Of a DNA stretch of 64,000 nucleotides, positions 8,801 through 16,485 are shown one piece after another; the first letter of the stretch is position 1, and each line of letters starts with the position of its first letter. Position numbers and translations under genes: made by a program. The notes beneath the pieces are model-generated. The model did no database searches. It was given only the letters and a program-made list of their open reading frames with translations, and had not been told where the DNA came from. Origin of the DNA: Paenibacillus sp. J2TS4 (GTDB lineage: Bacteria > Bacillota > Bacilli > Paenibacillales > NBRC-103111); the NCBI RefSeq assembly GCF_018403245.1, contig NZ_BOSH01000011.1, positions 124,001-188,000 on the forward strand, given 5' to 3'.

Positions 8801-8948
8801 TTCGCGAATCGGTCTGCTCAATACGGATCGGCGATTGAAGCAATTTTATGGCGTCGGTTTGAAAATCGAAAGCAAGCTTGGCGAAGGCACTACAGTATCT
8901 TTTACGGTTCCGAAAACGGGTGGGAGCAAGGCGGGCACGAAGTATTAA
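5847..8948 (+). CDS. Three-module hybrid sensor kinase (7TM-DISM input, HisKA kinase, receiver, LytS-type kinase)
   Basis: About 1033 residues from the paired ATG at 5847/5850. An N-terminal membrane helix is followed by an extracytoplasmic jelly-roll-like region (about 35-210; NWNVSEQTDRSSTYGFGTYRL) and seven membrane helices (about 215-410), the 7TMR-DISM arrangement. Then come a HisKA domain with phospho-His in HELRNP (His443), a HATPase (HNAVKYS, about 555-670), a receiver with phospho-Asp in DVMMPNMSG (Asp748), and a LytS/HisKA_7-type segment RPHFIINT (His839) with a second HATPase (QPLVENAIIHG, about 925-1025). No DNA-binding response regulator lies next to it, so the output partner must be elsewhere. 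The start is uncertain; longer in-frame starts exist but add a Cys-rich unconvincing tail. Confidence 0.88.
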   Translation: MMSTKRVIFIAVTFLALLTGFRFLWLHFYTVPDHPHAFQGELDLRNWEPLADNSITLDGEWQFFPNTLLMQSTEDTHSTFSENGADVIQVPGNWNVSEQTDRSSTYGFGTYRLRILVDPDKGSHYGIRIPSIHSSSEVYINGNLLVQSGQPAENKQQYKPLDVPIMAYFTLEKTNVIELVIQVANYDNAHNGGIFRSLKFGLADTFSKDITFATGVVLIACVVYLIHALYGFILYLVGKRDRRLLYFSLMILCVILGTLMDGDRLLFAWVPFNFEWSIKVLYLVMISGGYFLLQCIKHKLPDYIRFKLFTPYVILCGVSIGMILLLPASANLMLETFYSIVMFIPCLLAPLAMYRATVRINRDNIFLLLAVIAAIGSLIWLFIIYALRIEMISYPFDLMIATICFSTYWFKQYFRVLDKSQQLTVKLQKADKHKDEFLAMVAHELRNPLHGIINISQSVSDREKGTLKERSAQDLELLSIVGRRMSLMLDDLLDLARLRESRLSLQPVRVSVHNVAEAVMDILRYMTEGKPIQLVNRIPSHFPLVIADENRLTQILFNLLHNAVKYSQAREVSVYASIEDNWARISVVDNGIGMDNELMSKIFEPYEQASTPSTGSGFGLGLSICKLLVELHGGTLEVSSKLNQGSIFTFTLEVSVSSSQPEVIPSPVAKLGDKQIAAAKAWDKLNEAVEQSSPSDPVRILAVDDDPMNLKVLESVFSIEPYEIVTATSGPEALSLLESGEWDLVIADVMMPNMSGYELTSRIRERFPISELPVLLLTSCSRNEDIEAGFRAGANDYVTKPMNAVELKSRVQSLTRLKRSISERLRMEAAWLQAQVRPHFIINTFTAIAALGKIDTNRMDALIEELSNYLRLSIDFQNSDRVASLEHELQLIRSYLFIQKERFGDRLRVVWEIDEPIQLDIPPLSIQPLVENAIIHGLLKRSKGGEIRIRITEREQWVEISVADNGVGMDSETLKQLLDRKPDKRSRIGLLNTDRRLKQFYGVGLKIESKLGEGTTVSFTVPKTGGSKAGTKY

Positions 8949-8958
8949 ATAAACGAAT

Positions 8959-8984
8959 AATAACCCACATCGCTGTGGGTTATT
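8959..8984 (+). terminator. Hairpin terminator after the hybrid kinase
   Basis: A perfect 11-bp stem, AATAACCCACA with TGTGGGTTATT, and a 4-nt loop 10 nt after the kinase stop. No T-run follows beyond the stem's own TTATT, so termination is inferred. Confidence 0.5.
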
Positions 8985-9238
8985 CTGAACAGCAAGAGGA
9001 GATAATCGGGGGATACAGTACCATTTCATGACGCAACTGGCCGGGAAACGATGAACGTCCCCGGCCAGTATGTAATATTGCCGTTCGATGCAGCGGTTTG
9101 GGAGGAATGCCGGACGAATTCAGTTTAATTCCGGCGATAGAGGCCCGGCTAATTCGTTCAGGCAGAGATTGAGGCGAGGGGAGAGAATTAGCTGATCGAA
9201 ATGGACAGAGCTGCGAAGAAGAGATTTCATCTATCAAA
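8985..9238. other. Gene-free stretch
   Basis: No convincing gene. A short frame from ATG 9050 (MNVPGQYVILPF, 25 codons) reads like protein but has no recognisable family and stops quickly; the long minus-strand frame here has the composition of a shadow. It could contain eroded coding sequence. Confidence 0.3.
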
Positions 9239-9421
9239 GACATGCATTACTGCATGTCCATTTACGAAAACCCGCTAAATATCGAAGAAGACATGCAAAA
9301 ATACACGTCATTCCCCGCTAAAAGAGGAAAATGAGCCAAGTTGCTAAATCCACCTGCACATTTGCACGTCATTCGATAATTTCCGCCAAAACCTCGTCAA
9401 AGACCTGCATGTTTGCAGGTC
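9239..9421. repeat. Array of four palindromic repeats at about 51-nt spacing
   Basis: Four imperfect 20-nt dyads of form GACMTGCAnnnnTGCASGTC start at 9239, 9290, 9351 and 9402 (spacing 51, 61 and 51 nt). The first reads GACATGCATTACTGCATGTC and the fourth GACCTGCATGTTTGCAGGTC; the second and third carry mismatches in one arm. The spacers share a CCGCTAAA/CCGCCAAA stretch, so the repeated unit is longer than the dyad. The array lies in a gene-free interval before the FAD protein gene. Too degenerate and too short for a CRISPR array. Confidence 0.7.
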
Positions 9422-9578
9422 CTTTCCCCTCTACTGGTTTTTCTTAAGTTGTTTAGAAGCTATTTCTTATCGACAAATAGGATTAGATCTCACTCAGGAA
9501 GTAGAAACATTTGAATTATGTGGTAAAATTAGATTGTACAACCATACTCAGTTCTTAAATAGAAAGGAGTCAATGTAT

Positions 9579-10139
9579 ATGTATGATATTGCTATTATTG
9601 GGTCCGGACCCGCGGGAGCGAGCGCTGCCATATTCGCTGCCAAAGCCGGCAAGAAGACGCTGGTGATCGATAACGACCAAGGGGTAACGCGACGGGCCTG
9701 GGTCAAAAATCATTACGGTGTGGAAGACATTAAGGGACCCGATCTGGTGGAAGTGGGTAACAAGCAAGCTGCAGCATTCGGGGCTGAATATGTTCATGAC
9801 AAAGCGATCGAAATTGCCAAATCGGAAGAAGGCTTTACCATTCGTTCTGAAAACGGTTCATATCAAGCCAAGCATGTCATACTGGCCACCGGCTTCTTAA
9901 CCGACCTGGCGGAAAAAATCGGAATCAAGACGGTGCCTGGCACGGAACCGCGTGTAAAAACAATCGTTCAGGTGGACCCAAGCGGAAAAACGAACATTGA
10001 GGGCATCTGGGCCGCAGGCACTTGTGCGGGAGTCAGTGTACATACGATCATCACTGCAGGAGACGGAGCCAAGGTTGCGATTAATGTCATTAGTGATATC
10101 AATGGAGAGCGATACGTAGACCACGACGTTCTTAAATAG
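9579..10139 (+). CDS. Minimal thioredoxin-reductase-like FAD-binding protein
   Basis: About 186 residues. The N-terminus MYDIAIIGSGPAGASAA is a Rossmann FAD motif (GxGxxG at residues 8-13) and IEGIWAAGTCAG near the C-terminus is the second FAD motif of the thioredoxin-reductase fold. The central NADPH domain and the CxxC redox pair of real thioredoxin reductase are both missing, so it is a single-domain flavoprotein; its electron donor and acceptor are unknown. AAAGGAG (9563-9569) lies 3 nt before ATG 9573 and 9 nt before ATG 9579; the second spacing is better. It stands alone between the repeat array and the merR unit. Confidence 0.75.
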   Translation: MYDIAIIGSGPAGASAAIFAAKAGKKTLVIDNDQGVTRRAWVKNHYGVEDIKGPDLVEVGNKQAAAFGAEYVHDKAIEIAKSEEGFTIRSENGSYQAKHVILATGFLTDLAEKIGIKTVPGTEPRVKTIVQVDPSGKTNIEGIWAAGTCAGVSVHTIITAGDGAKVAINVISDINGERYVDHDVLK

Positions 10140-10248
10140 GCGTGGCGGGGAGAAATTTGAATCACATATATTCCATCCATGACAGGAGCTTTGAGACCCG
10201 CTGAACTATAAGTGTGAGCTCCCCGATACGAACCATATACACGCCTTT

Positions 10249-10279
10249 AAACCGGAAGCTGCGTCCTGGCTTCCGGTTT
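10249..10279 (+). terminator. Hairpin between the FAD gene and merR unit
   Basis: AAACCGGAAGC (10249-10259) pairs perfectly with GCTTCCGGTTT (10269-10279). It lies about 110 nt after the flavoprotein stop and just before the next promoter. The T-run is short, so the assignment is moderate. Confidence 0.5.
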
Positions 10280-10313
10280 ATCTGTTTGCACGAATTCATT
10301 CTCAGAAAAAAGC

Positions 10314-10344
10314 TTGCCCTTGACGTTACGTCAAGGGCTATAAT
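10314..10344 (+). promoter_or_regulatory. MerR-type promoter with 19-bp spacer and perfect operator dyad
   Basis: TTGCCC (10314-10319) and TATAAT (10339-10344) are 19 bp apart, the over-long spacing that MerR-family activators correct by twisting DNA. The spacer is filled by a perfect 23-nt dyad (10316-10338) with half-site GCCCTTGACGT around a central T. The merR gene starts 28 nt downstream, so it should control itself and the ABC exporter. Confidence 0.88.
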
Positions 10345-10371
10345 TTGGGGGAAGAAAGGAGTTGAAGCGCA

Positions 10372-11187
10372 ATGCCCCTTATCCAATGGTTTACTATCGG
10401 CGAATTTGCCAAGCTGACCGGTGTCACCGAACGCACCCTCCGTTTTTATGACAAAAAATCTTTGCTTAAACCGTCCGGTTACAACGAACAAGGCCATCGG
10501 CTGTATTCCAACAAGGATATTGTTCAACTGCAAAAAATATTAACGTTGAAATATTTGGATTATCCATTAGAAGAAATCGCCGAGCATCTGCAAAAGCCGG
10601 AACCCGATTTGCAAAGCTCTTTGGCTTTTCAGTATGAGCTGCTGCTGCAAAAGCGCGAGCATTTGGACCAAGTGATTGCAACCTTGGGCCGGGTACAAAA
10701 TATTTTGCACGAAACGGAAAACGTAGAGACAGATTACTTGCTCATGGCGATTTACATGCTTCAGCATGAAGAAAAGCAGAAGGAATGGCTTCTGCAGCGT
10801 TTTTCCAAACCAACCGTAGATGCTTTGTTTATGGAAGGACGGCCCGAGGAACGGCTTGAGTTCGAACGAAAAACAATAGCGCTCATATCAGAACTCAAGA
10901 AGTTAGGTAAGGAAGGAAAGTCCGCCGACGATCCGGTCGTTCAGGAAAAGGGCACAGAGCTGCTTAATGTTATGATATCTGCTGTTGAAGCCGGAGCCTT
11001 GGAGGAGCTGGTGCAGCAAATTGACGTAGAACAGCTGGCCGACGAACTCGTCTTATTCCCTGATTTTTTTCAAGAGGATGAAGCCTTCCTCAAGCAAGTA
11101 TTTGAGAACATGGACGAATCCCTCATTAATCGATTGTTTCAAAGCAAAGGAAGCTCTGCAGAACAGGAGGAGAGACCGAATGAATAA
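10372..11187 (+). CDS. MerR-family regulator with TipAS-like C-terminal domain
   Basis: 271 residues. The MerR winged helix is at the N-terminus (FTIGEFAKLTGVTERTLRFYDKKSLL, then GHRLYSNKDI) followed by the linker coil (about 80-105) and a C-terminal helical region of TipAS/antibiotic-recognition type (about 125-255). AAAGGAG precedes the ATG by 10 nt. The gene is directly behind a MerR-type promoter and overlaps the ABC exporter gene by 8 nt, so it probably activates expression of the exporter when it binds a drug-like ligand. The ligand cannot be told from sequence. Confidence 0.92.
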   Translation: MPLIQWFTIGEFAKLTGVTERTLRFYDKKSLLKPSGYNEQGHRLYSNKDIVQLQKILTLKYLDYPLEEIAEHLQKPEPDLQSSLAFQYELLLQKREHLDQVIATLGRVQNILHETENVETDYLLMAIYMLQHEEKQKEWLLQRFSKPTVDALFMEGRPEERLEFERKTIALISELKKLGKEGKSADDPVVQEKGTELLNVMISAVEAGALEELVQQIDVEQLADELVLFPDFFQEDEAFLKQVFENMDESLINRLFQSKGSSAEQEERPNE

Positions 11188-13060
11188 TCCGAATACGGCT
11201 AATCCTGAAACGACGGTTCAAGAGAAATTATGGGGCATGCCCAAATGGGGTGATTTCTGGTCTTTGCTAAAACAACATAGGCCGGCTCTCTGGATTGTGA
11301 TTGTCGCCATTGTGCTGGGCCTTGGAGAGACCCTTCTTTCCTTGCTCATTCCTTTGCTCACGATGGATATGGTAAACCAACTGTCAGCGGCGAGCTTGCA
11401 GAGCAGCACCATCGTTCTATTGGTCAGCGCATTTTTATTTCAGGCATTGGCGTCAGGCTGCTCGATCTATACCATGTCCTATGTCGGTCAATATATCGTA
11501 GCCCGTTTGCGCAGCAAGACATGGCAACGAATTCTGAAGCTGCCGGTTTCGTTCTTTGACCGCAATACTTCCGGGGAAACGATGAGTCGGATCACCAATG
11601 ATACGAATGTCATCAAAGATTTTATTACAGCTCATCTGATTTCCTTCTTTTCCGGACTTGTCTCCATTATCGGGGCGGTTATTCTACTGCTGATGATCGA
11701 TTGGAAAATCACATTGTTCATGCTGCTTGCTGTCCCGGCCGCCTTGCTCGTTCTGTGGCCGATCGGTACCAAAATGTTCGGAGTTTCCAAGGGAATGCAA
11801 GAGGAAACCGCCTGGTTCCAGGGGGATCTCGGACGGGTGCTGTCGGAAATCCGGCTCGTCAAAGCCTCTCTGGCCGAATCGCAGGAATTGCAGCGAGGCA
11901 ATCAGCGGGTTTCTCATTTGTTTCATTACGGGTTGAAGGAAGCCCGGATTATGGCTATCTTGTCCCCTCTTATGATGAGTATTATGCTGCTTCTGCTTGT
12001 CCTGTTGATCGGCTATGGAGGAGTACGGGTTGCCGAAGGCTCGCTCACCGGGGGAGAATTGGTTGCAATTATATTGTACATGTTCCAGATTGTCGTTCCT
12101 TTTACGCAGTTGGCTTCCTTCTTCACTCAATTCCAGAAGGCGATGGGCGCCTCTGAACGGATTATTGAAATTTTACAGGAAGAGGTGGAGGAGCCGCATG
12201 GAACGGAACAACCTCAGCTCGTGCCCCCGCATGGAACGGATTCAAGAGATCCAATCACGTCGTCGTCGCCTCAGCCGGATCAGCGGGAGCAGACCGAGTT
12301 ACACCAGCTTGAACGTCAGGAGCAAATTAAAGCACTCCGGTTTGAATCGATTACCTTCGGGTACACTCCGGACAAGCTGATCCTGCGCGATGTGTCCATG
12401 ACGATGGAGGCCGGACAGATGACCGCCTTCGTCGGTCCGAGCGGAGCAGGCAAGACGACGTTGTTCTCGCTCATCGAGAAATTTTATGAGCCTTCGGCCG
12501 GAACTGTTCTGTACGGCTCTACCCCTCTCTCTTCCTTCCGTATTCACGATTGGAGGAAACGCATTGCCTATGTGTCCCAGGAAAGCCCGATGATGGGCGG
12601 CACCATTCGCGACAATTTGACGTATGGTCTGGAGCCTGTGGAGGAAGACAAAATAAAAGAAGCGGTGGAGCAGGCGAATCTGAGCTCCTTTATTAACTCC
12701 CTGGACAAAGGATATGACACGGAGGTAGGAGAAAGGGGCGTCAAGCTATCGGGTGGACAACGCCAACGTCTGGCGATTGCCCGGGCGATCTTGCGCGATC
12801 CGGAAATCCTGCTTCTGGATGAGGCAACTGCCCATCTGGACAGCGATTCCGAACGGGTCGTGCAGGAAGCGCTGCAAATGTTAATGCACGGTCGGACTAC
12901 GCTCGTTATTGCCCACCGTCTGTCCACCGTACGCAATGCCGATAAGATCGTCGTTCTGGAAAAAGGTACCGTCACCGGGCAGGGCACCCATGAGGCGCTT
13001 CTGGCATCGCACGATTTTTACAGAAAGCTGGTGCAGCAGCAATTTGAGCAAACCGGATGA
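11180..13060 (+). CDS. ABC exporter half-transporter (MsbA/BmrA type, fused permease-ATPase)
   Basis: 626 residues with six membrane segments in the first 330 and a C-terminal ATPase: GPSGAGKTT Walker A, LSGGQRQR signature and ILLLDEAT Walker B with the downstream H-loop HRLS. It functions as a homodimer or with a partner in multidrug or lipid-type export. Between the domains there is an unusually long Pro/Glu/His/Gln-rich linker (about residues 335-385), not found in most BmrA-type proteins. ATG 11180 has AGGAGGAGAG before it and overlaps the merR stop; longer frames from 11078 are inside merR and not supported. The regulator next to it suggests inducible drug efflux. Confidence 0.92.
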   Translation: MNNPNTANPETTVQEKLWGMPKWGDFWSLLKQHRPALWIVIVAIVLGLGETLLSLLIPLLTMDMVNQLSAASLQSSTIVLLVSAFLFQALASGCSIYTMSYVGQYIVARLRSKTWQRILKLPVSFFDRNTSGETMSRITNDTNVIKDFITAHLISFFSGLVSIIGAVILLLMIDWKITLFMLLAVPAALLVLWPIGTKMFGVSKGMQEETAWFQGDLGRVLSEIRLVKASLAESQELQRGNQRVSHLFHYGLKEARIMAILSPLMMSIMLLLLVLLIGYGGVRVAEGSLTGGELVAIILYMFQIVVPFTQLASFFTQFQKAMGASERIIEILQEEVEEPHGTEQPQLVPPHGTDSRDPITSSSPQPDQREQTELHQLERQEQIKALRFESITFGYTPDKLILRDVSMTMEAGQMTAFVGPSGAGKTTLFSLIEKFYEPSAGTVLYGSTPLSSFRIHDWRKRIAYVSQESPMMGGTIRDNLTYGLEPVEEDKIKEAVEQANLSSFINSLDKGYDTEVGERGVKLSGGQRQRLAIARAILRDPEILLLDEATAHLDSDSERVVQEALQMLMHGRTTLVIAHRLSTVRNADKIVVLEKGTVTGQGTHEALLASHDFYRKLVQQQFEQTG

Positions 13061-13078
13061 ACTCCGGTTTGTTTCTTC
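13050..13078 (+). terminator. Terminator overlapping the ABC exporter stop codon
   Basis: AAACCGGA (13050-13057) pairs with TCCGGTTT (13063-13070); a T-rich stretch follows (GTTTCTTCTC). The exporter's TGA stop (13058-13060) is inside the loop. Confidence 0.75.
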
Positions 13079-13115
13079 TCTATTGACTGCCATCCTTCCC
13101 CCAGTGAAACCATCC

Positions 13116-13982
13116 CTACACAAGAAAGCGAACCATCTCGCGATTAACGAGCTCCGGCTGCTCATGATTAATGCCATGTCCGGCATTTTCTACGATTTTA
13201 AAATTCATTCGATACTTCTCTAAACGGGAGAGCGATTTAGGATAGTGGATCAATTTATCATACCGGCCAATTAAAAACAGGGCTTTCTCTTGTAAAATGG
13301 ACAGCTCTTCGTCCTTGAACTTAACGTATTTATGAACCATCATCACTCGATTATTAAAGTATTTCAACAAATAATTCCAATGCAGCATTAATTCCTCATT
13401 CTTCTCGAGAACATCAGAGCCCGGGGCACATAATTTCCTCAACAGTTTTCTCGTACTCTGTTCATTGGGAAATAAAGCCTCCGGCATAAAAACGACCAGC
13501 ATCCGCATCCTGTTCAACGTAATTCCCCCCGCCATGCACACAATCTTATTAACCTTCCCGGGGTTCTTGATCGTATAGTAACTGGCCAAGTAAGATCCGT
13601 TGGATACTCCCGCTATATTAATCTTGGTGAGAGAGAATGCCTGTATAATCTCATCTATCCATACAGCTTGATCAAACCTTTTAAAATACATTTCATTGGG
13701 CTCACTCTTGCCCGGGCCTCCCATAGTATCTATGGCGATGACAAAGAAGTGCTCCGCCAGCTCCTGGATGTTATAAATCCACATCAATGCAGAATTATCG
13801 CCTACACCGTGAAATAGCAGTAACGGAGGATTCTCCCTGTCACCCGCCAGAATGACATGAGTTTTGCCGTAGGACGTTTCGATATCCAGTTCCTCTGTCC
13901 TCACTCCCCATGACTCCAGCAGCTTGGCATAGGATGAATAGATGAATCGTTTTCCATCCGTTTTTTTAAATCTTTGGATCAT
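13116..13982 (-). CDS. Alpha/beta hydrolase
   Basis: 288 residues with the alpha/beta-hydrolase landmarks: LLLFHGVGDNS oxyanion region near 55-65, nucleophile elbow GVSNGS (Ser127), an acid in GRYDKL near 235 and the catalytic His in NAGHGINHEQP near 268. No signal peptide, so cytoplasmic. It lies 20 nt after a TetR-type regulator gene on the same strand and is probably its target. The substrate (ester, lactone or similar) cannot be predicted. Confidence 0.88.
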   Translation of the reverse strand: MIQRFKKTDGKRFIYSSYAKLLESWGVRTEELDIETSYGKTHVILAGDRENPPLLLFHGVGDNSALMWIYNIQELAEHFFVIAIDTMGGPGKSEPNEMYFKRFDQAVWIDEIIQAFSLTKINIAGVSNGSYLASYYTIKNPGKVNKIVCMAGGITLNRMRMLVVFMPEALFPNEQSTRKLLRKLCAPGSDVLEKNEELMLHWNYLLKYFNNRVMMVHKYVKFKDEELSILQEKALFLIGRYDKLIHYPKSLSRLEKYRMNFKIVENAGHGINHEQPELVNREMVRFLV

Positions 13983-14002
13983 TCTGAGTCCCCCTGTCTT
14001 AA

Positions 14003-14629
14003 CTACCCTTTTCTTAAAAATTGAAGCACCAATCCCGTAGACGGAAAAGGAATGTTCTTCCCCTGCTGGATTCTTGTTATCGCAAGTCCCTGTATAACAG
14101 AAAAATAGGTTACGGCCAGGACCATCGGATCTTCTTCGACGATTTCGCCCGCCTTCTGACCTTCAAGTAGCAGAGGGACAAAGTGCTCGAAAGGTTTTCC
14201 CGCCTTCTTCTGCGAGTTGACTTTAGCTTCGTCAGGGATCGCCTCTGAAGTGGCGGCTTGGAGTATGATTAATCTCCAATGCTGCATAGCTATACTGTCA
14301 GGGGATAACAGCGCCTCAGTCAGCCAGTATATTCTTTCATAGGCTGTTCCTTGGAGCTCGGCCGCATATTTTACAGAATTTCCGGCTCCTTCTGCCGCCA
14401 AATCCACAATTTTCGTAAAGATATCATCCTTGGATTTAAAATAATTATAAACATACCCTTGGCTGAACCCCGCCTTGACCGCTATATCCTTAATTTTTGT
14501 GCCGACTAGCCCTTTCTTGGCAAACACCTCCATCGCGTTTAATAAGATTTGTCTAGTCCCTGAATCGGGTACCGATTCTTCAAAATCTTTCATAAACTTT
14601 TCTTCAAGCTCTTTACTTTGAATCGACAT
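14003..14629 (-). CDS. TetR/AcrR-family transcriptional regulator
   Basis: 208 residues from ATG 14629. The DNA-binding region is classical: RQILLNAMEVFAKKGLVGTKIKDIAVKAGFS followed by GYVYNYFKSKDDIF. The C-terminal ligand-binding helices are ordinary in length. A longer frame starts at 14662 but its first codons are the operator palindrome itself; AAAGGTG 6 nt before ATG 14629 decides the start. It is followed by an alpha/beta hydrolase gene, giving a two-gene operon that it most likely represses. Confidence 0.93.
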   Translation of the reverse strand: MSIQSKELEEKFMKDFEESVPDSGTRQILLNAMEVFAKKGLVGTKIKDIAVKAGFSQGYVYNYFKSKDDIFTKIVDLAAEGAGNSVKYAAELQGTAYERIYWLTEALLSPDSIAMQHWRLIILQAATSEAIPDEAKVNSQKKAGKPFEHFVPLLLEGQKAGEIVEEDPMVLAVTYFSVIQGLAITRIQQGKNIPFPSTGLVLQFLRKG

Positions 14630-14643
14630 ACAAAACACCTTTC

Positions 14644-14661
14644 TGAATGAACGTTCATTCA
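14644..14661 (-). promoter_or_regulatory. TetR operator (perfect 18-nt palindrome)
   Basis: TGAATGAACGTTCATTCA is a perfect 18-nt dyad, 15 nt upstream of the tetR start and typical of sites bound by TetR/AcrR regulators. It covers the region between promoter and ribosome site, so autorepression is likely. A second small dyad, GTAAATGATTTAC, lies just upstream at about 14666-14678. Confidence 0.82.
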
Positions 14662-14862
14662 TATTGTAAATGATTTACACTTATTTTTCCATACCCATTT
14701 TGCAAATAAACCCTAAATCGAGATCAACATAGTACAACCTGTCTCTTCTTTCCATAAATTTTGAACAAATAGTGAATTATCCATAAATTGGTGATGTCTT
14801 GCGATTTCAAAACCGAAAAAAATAGAGGGCACCCTATATAGAGAAAAAGAGAGGAACAGAAC

Positions 14863-15867
14863 ATGAGAAAGATAAAAAACTTGCACAAATGGGCAGCCGC
14901 CGCCCTGATAACCAGTCTCCTGTTGACCGGCTGTGGCGGTTCGGGGGGTGGACAAGCTCTGACTAGCGGGGAGGGAGACGTTCAAATGACGTTCCCGTCC
15001 GGCTGGATTGCGGGTGATGGAGCGGAGTTGAATGTCGCCGGCCCGAAGGAAGACAGGGCCGTAATGGTCACAAGCGTGCCTAAGACGGATATGGCCGATG
15101 ATATCGATCTGGATGGCTTTATGGAAGTGATGAAGAGCAGCTTTAGCAATCAATATCCGCTATTTCGCATGTATGAGATTCAGGATGTGACCCTCGATTC
15201 ACTCTCTGGCAAGCAGGCGGAATACACCGGCATGCTGGAGAAGGATTTAATTCACGGCATCCTTACGGTGGTCGATCAAGGAGATCATTTCTACCAAATC
15301 CTTGCGGTCACCCCGGACCAAAAGTTTCATTCGACCAAAAAGGAATTATTTCAAATTATTAAAACGTTTAAAATCGTTCAAGCGAAGCCAGCCTCCAAAG
15401 CTCAAGCTCCTGATTCAACCGATGCCCAGGTCACACTGACCAGCAGCGATGAAACCATGGAATTGACCCTGACCGGCCAATGGGAGCAAATGAACGTAGA
15501 AGAGGTAGACATTCAGGCTACCGATCTGACGAGCAGCTCGGTGCTCTTCGTTCTGGGACACGACTTTAGCAAAGACTCGTCCCTGCAGCAATATTATCAG
15601 TTTATCGTGGACAACCGGCTAAACGATATCGAGAATCCAACAATTTCCGAGCCTCAGCAGCTAACTGTCAACGGTTTACCGGCGCTGCAGTTCGAGGTGT
15701 CCGGCAAGATGACGACTAACGGAATGAAAATGGCTTTCCTGATCACCTTGATCGATTCGCCCAAGCAGTACGTCCGCATTATGTTTGGCACGGTCCAATC
15801 CAATATGGACCAGCTGCGGGATGGGTTCGCGGAGGCGGTTCTTACCTATAAAGAAAGTGACAAATAA
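14863..15867 (+). CDS. Lipoprotein with two tandem PsbP/DcrB-like modules
   Basis: 334 residues, lipobox LLLTGC (Cys24) after a basic N-terminus, so a lipid-anchored surface protein. The mature part is built twice from a similar module of about 140 residues: each begins with a strand giving MTFPSGW or MELTLTGQW, has a central segment (KQAEYTG / LPALQFEVSG) and ends with a helix before the last strand (ELFQIIKTFKIV / DGFAEAVLTYK). That pattern fits DcrB/PsbP-like folds. A Lys/Ala/Pro/Ser linker (about 170-185) joins them. GAGAGGAACAG precedes the ATG. It stands alone; function unknown. Confidence 0.75.
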   Translation: MRKIKNLHKWAAAALITSLLLTGCGGSGGGQALTSGEGDVQMTFPSGWIAGDGAELNVAGPKEDRAVMVTSVPKTDMADDIDLDGFMEVMKSSFSNQYPLFRMYEIQDVTLDSLSGKQAEYTGMLEKDLIHGILTVVDQGDHFYQILAVTPDQKFHSTKKELFQIIKTFKIVQAKPASKAQAPDSTDAQVTLTSSDETMELTLTGQWEQMNVEEVDIQATDLTSSSVLFVLGHDFSKDSSLQQYYQFIVDNRLNDIENPTISEPQQLTVNGLPALQFEVSGKMTTNGMKMAFLITLIDSPKQYVRIMFGTVQSNMDQLRDGFAEAVLTYKESDK

Positions 15868-15917
15868 ATTCCGGAACAAGATTGCGGAAGTAACATGAAT
15901 CACGTGTAAAACGATCC

Positions 15918-15956
15918 CTCAGTTCTTTACAGGCCCGGTAAAGAACTGAGTTTTTT
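15918..15956 (+). terminator. Strong Rho-independent terminator
   Basis: A 13-bp perfect stem, CTCAGTTCTTTAC (15918-15930) with GTAAAGAACTGAG (15938-15950), then TTTTTT. It ends the lipoprotein transcript and may also stop padR transcription from the other side (the opposite strand has GTTTTAC after the stem). Confidence 0.92.
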
Positions 15957-15969
15957 AATTTTATAGAGA

Positions 15970-16470
15970 TTATTTTTTAAGCATGATCTCTAACCATTTC
16001 ATATCCGCTTCCAGATGAAGCAATGCGCCATCAATCAAGAGCCTCATGTCCTCTTCCTGACCCTCTTTTTTTAAATGCTGCTTAAATTGGGTTAAATTCA
16101 GAATTTCTTTAATCAGCTGCTCCCGCTGTTTTTCAAGCATAGACTTCTCCTGCTGAAAATGAATTTTCCTCGCACATAACCATTTAAAATAAAATTCATC
16201 CCGAAGGAAAAAACGCTCTACCGGAAGGTTCAACCACCGAAGGAACTCCCCTCTTCCCTTATCCGTAATGGAAAAAATTTTACGATCCTTCTGATCCTGG
16301 CCCGGAGAATCCAATAATTCGTCCCTTACCAAACGGTCCAAAGTTGTATAAACCTGACCTGGATTTAACGGCCACTTGCCTTGGACGAGATCATCAAATC
16401 CGGTCTTCACCTCATAACCATGACGAGGTTTCTCATATAATAAAGCTAAGATAGCATGTTTGACGGACAT
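15970..16470 (-). CDS. PadR-family transcriptional regulator
   Basis: 166 residues: an N-terminal winged helix (ILALLYEKPRHGYEVKTGF and GQVYTTLDRLVRDELL) and a C-terminal helical dimerisation region of the Vir_act_alpha_C type. It is the last gene of a three-gene operon after a MacB-like ABC ATPase and permease. Such PadR regulators usually repress their own transporter operon; a long palindrome upstream of the operon is the likely site. Confidence 0.92.
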   Translation of the reverse strand: MSVKHAILALLYEKPRHGYEVKTGFDDLVQGKWPLNPGQVYTTLDRLVRDELLDSPGQDQKDRKIFSITDKGRGEFLRWLNLPVERFFLRDEFYFKWLCARKIHFQQEKSMLEKQREQLIKEILNLTQFKQHLKKEGQEEDMRLLIDGALLHLEADMKWLEIMLKK

Positions 16471-16485
16471 CGTGATCCCCTACTT

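Noticed and set aside
8980..9243. Minus-strand 87-codon frame in the gene-free interval
   Set aside because: Ser/Pro/Arg-rich, overlaps the terminator hairpin, no ribosome site or family.
9239..9421. CRISPR array
   Set aside because: Only four degenerate 20-nt dyads with similar, not unique, spacers; no cas genes nearby.
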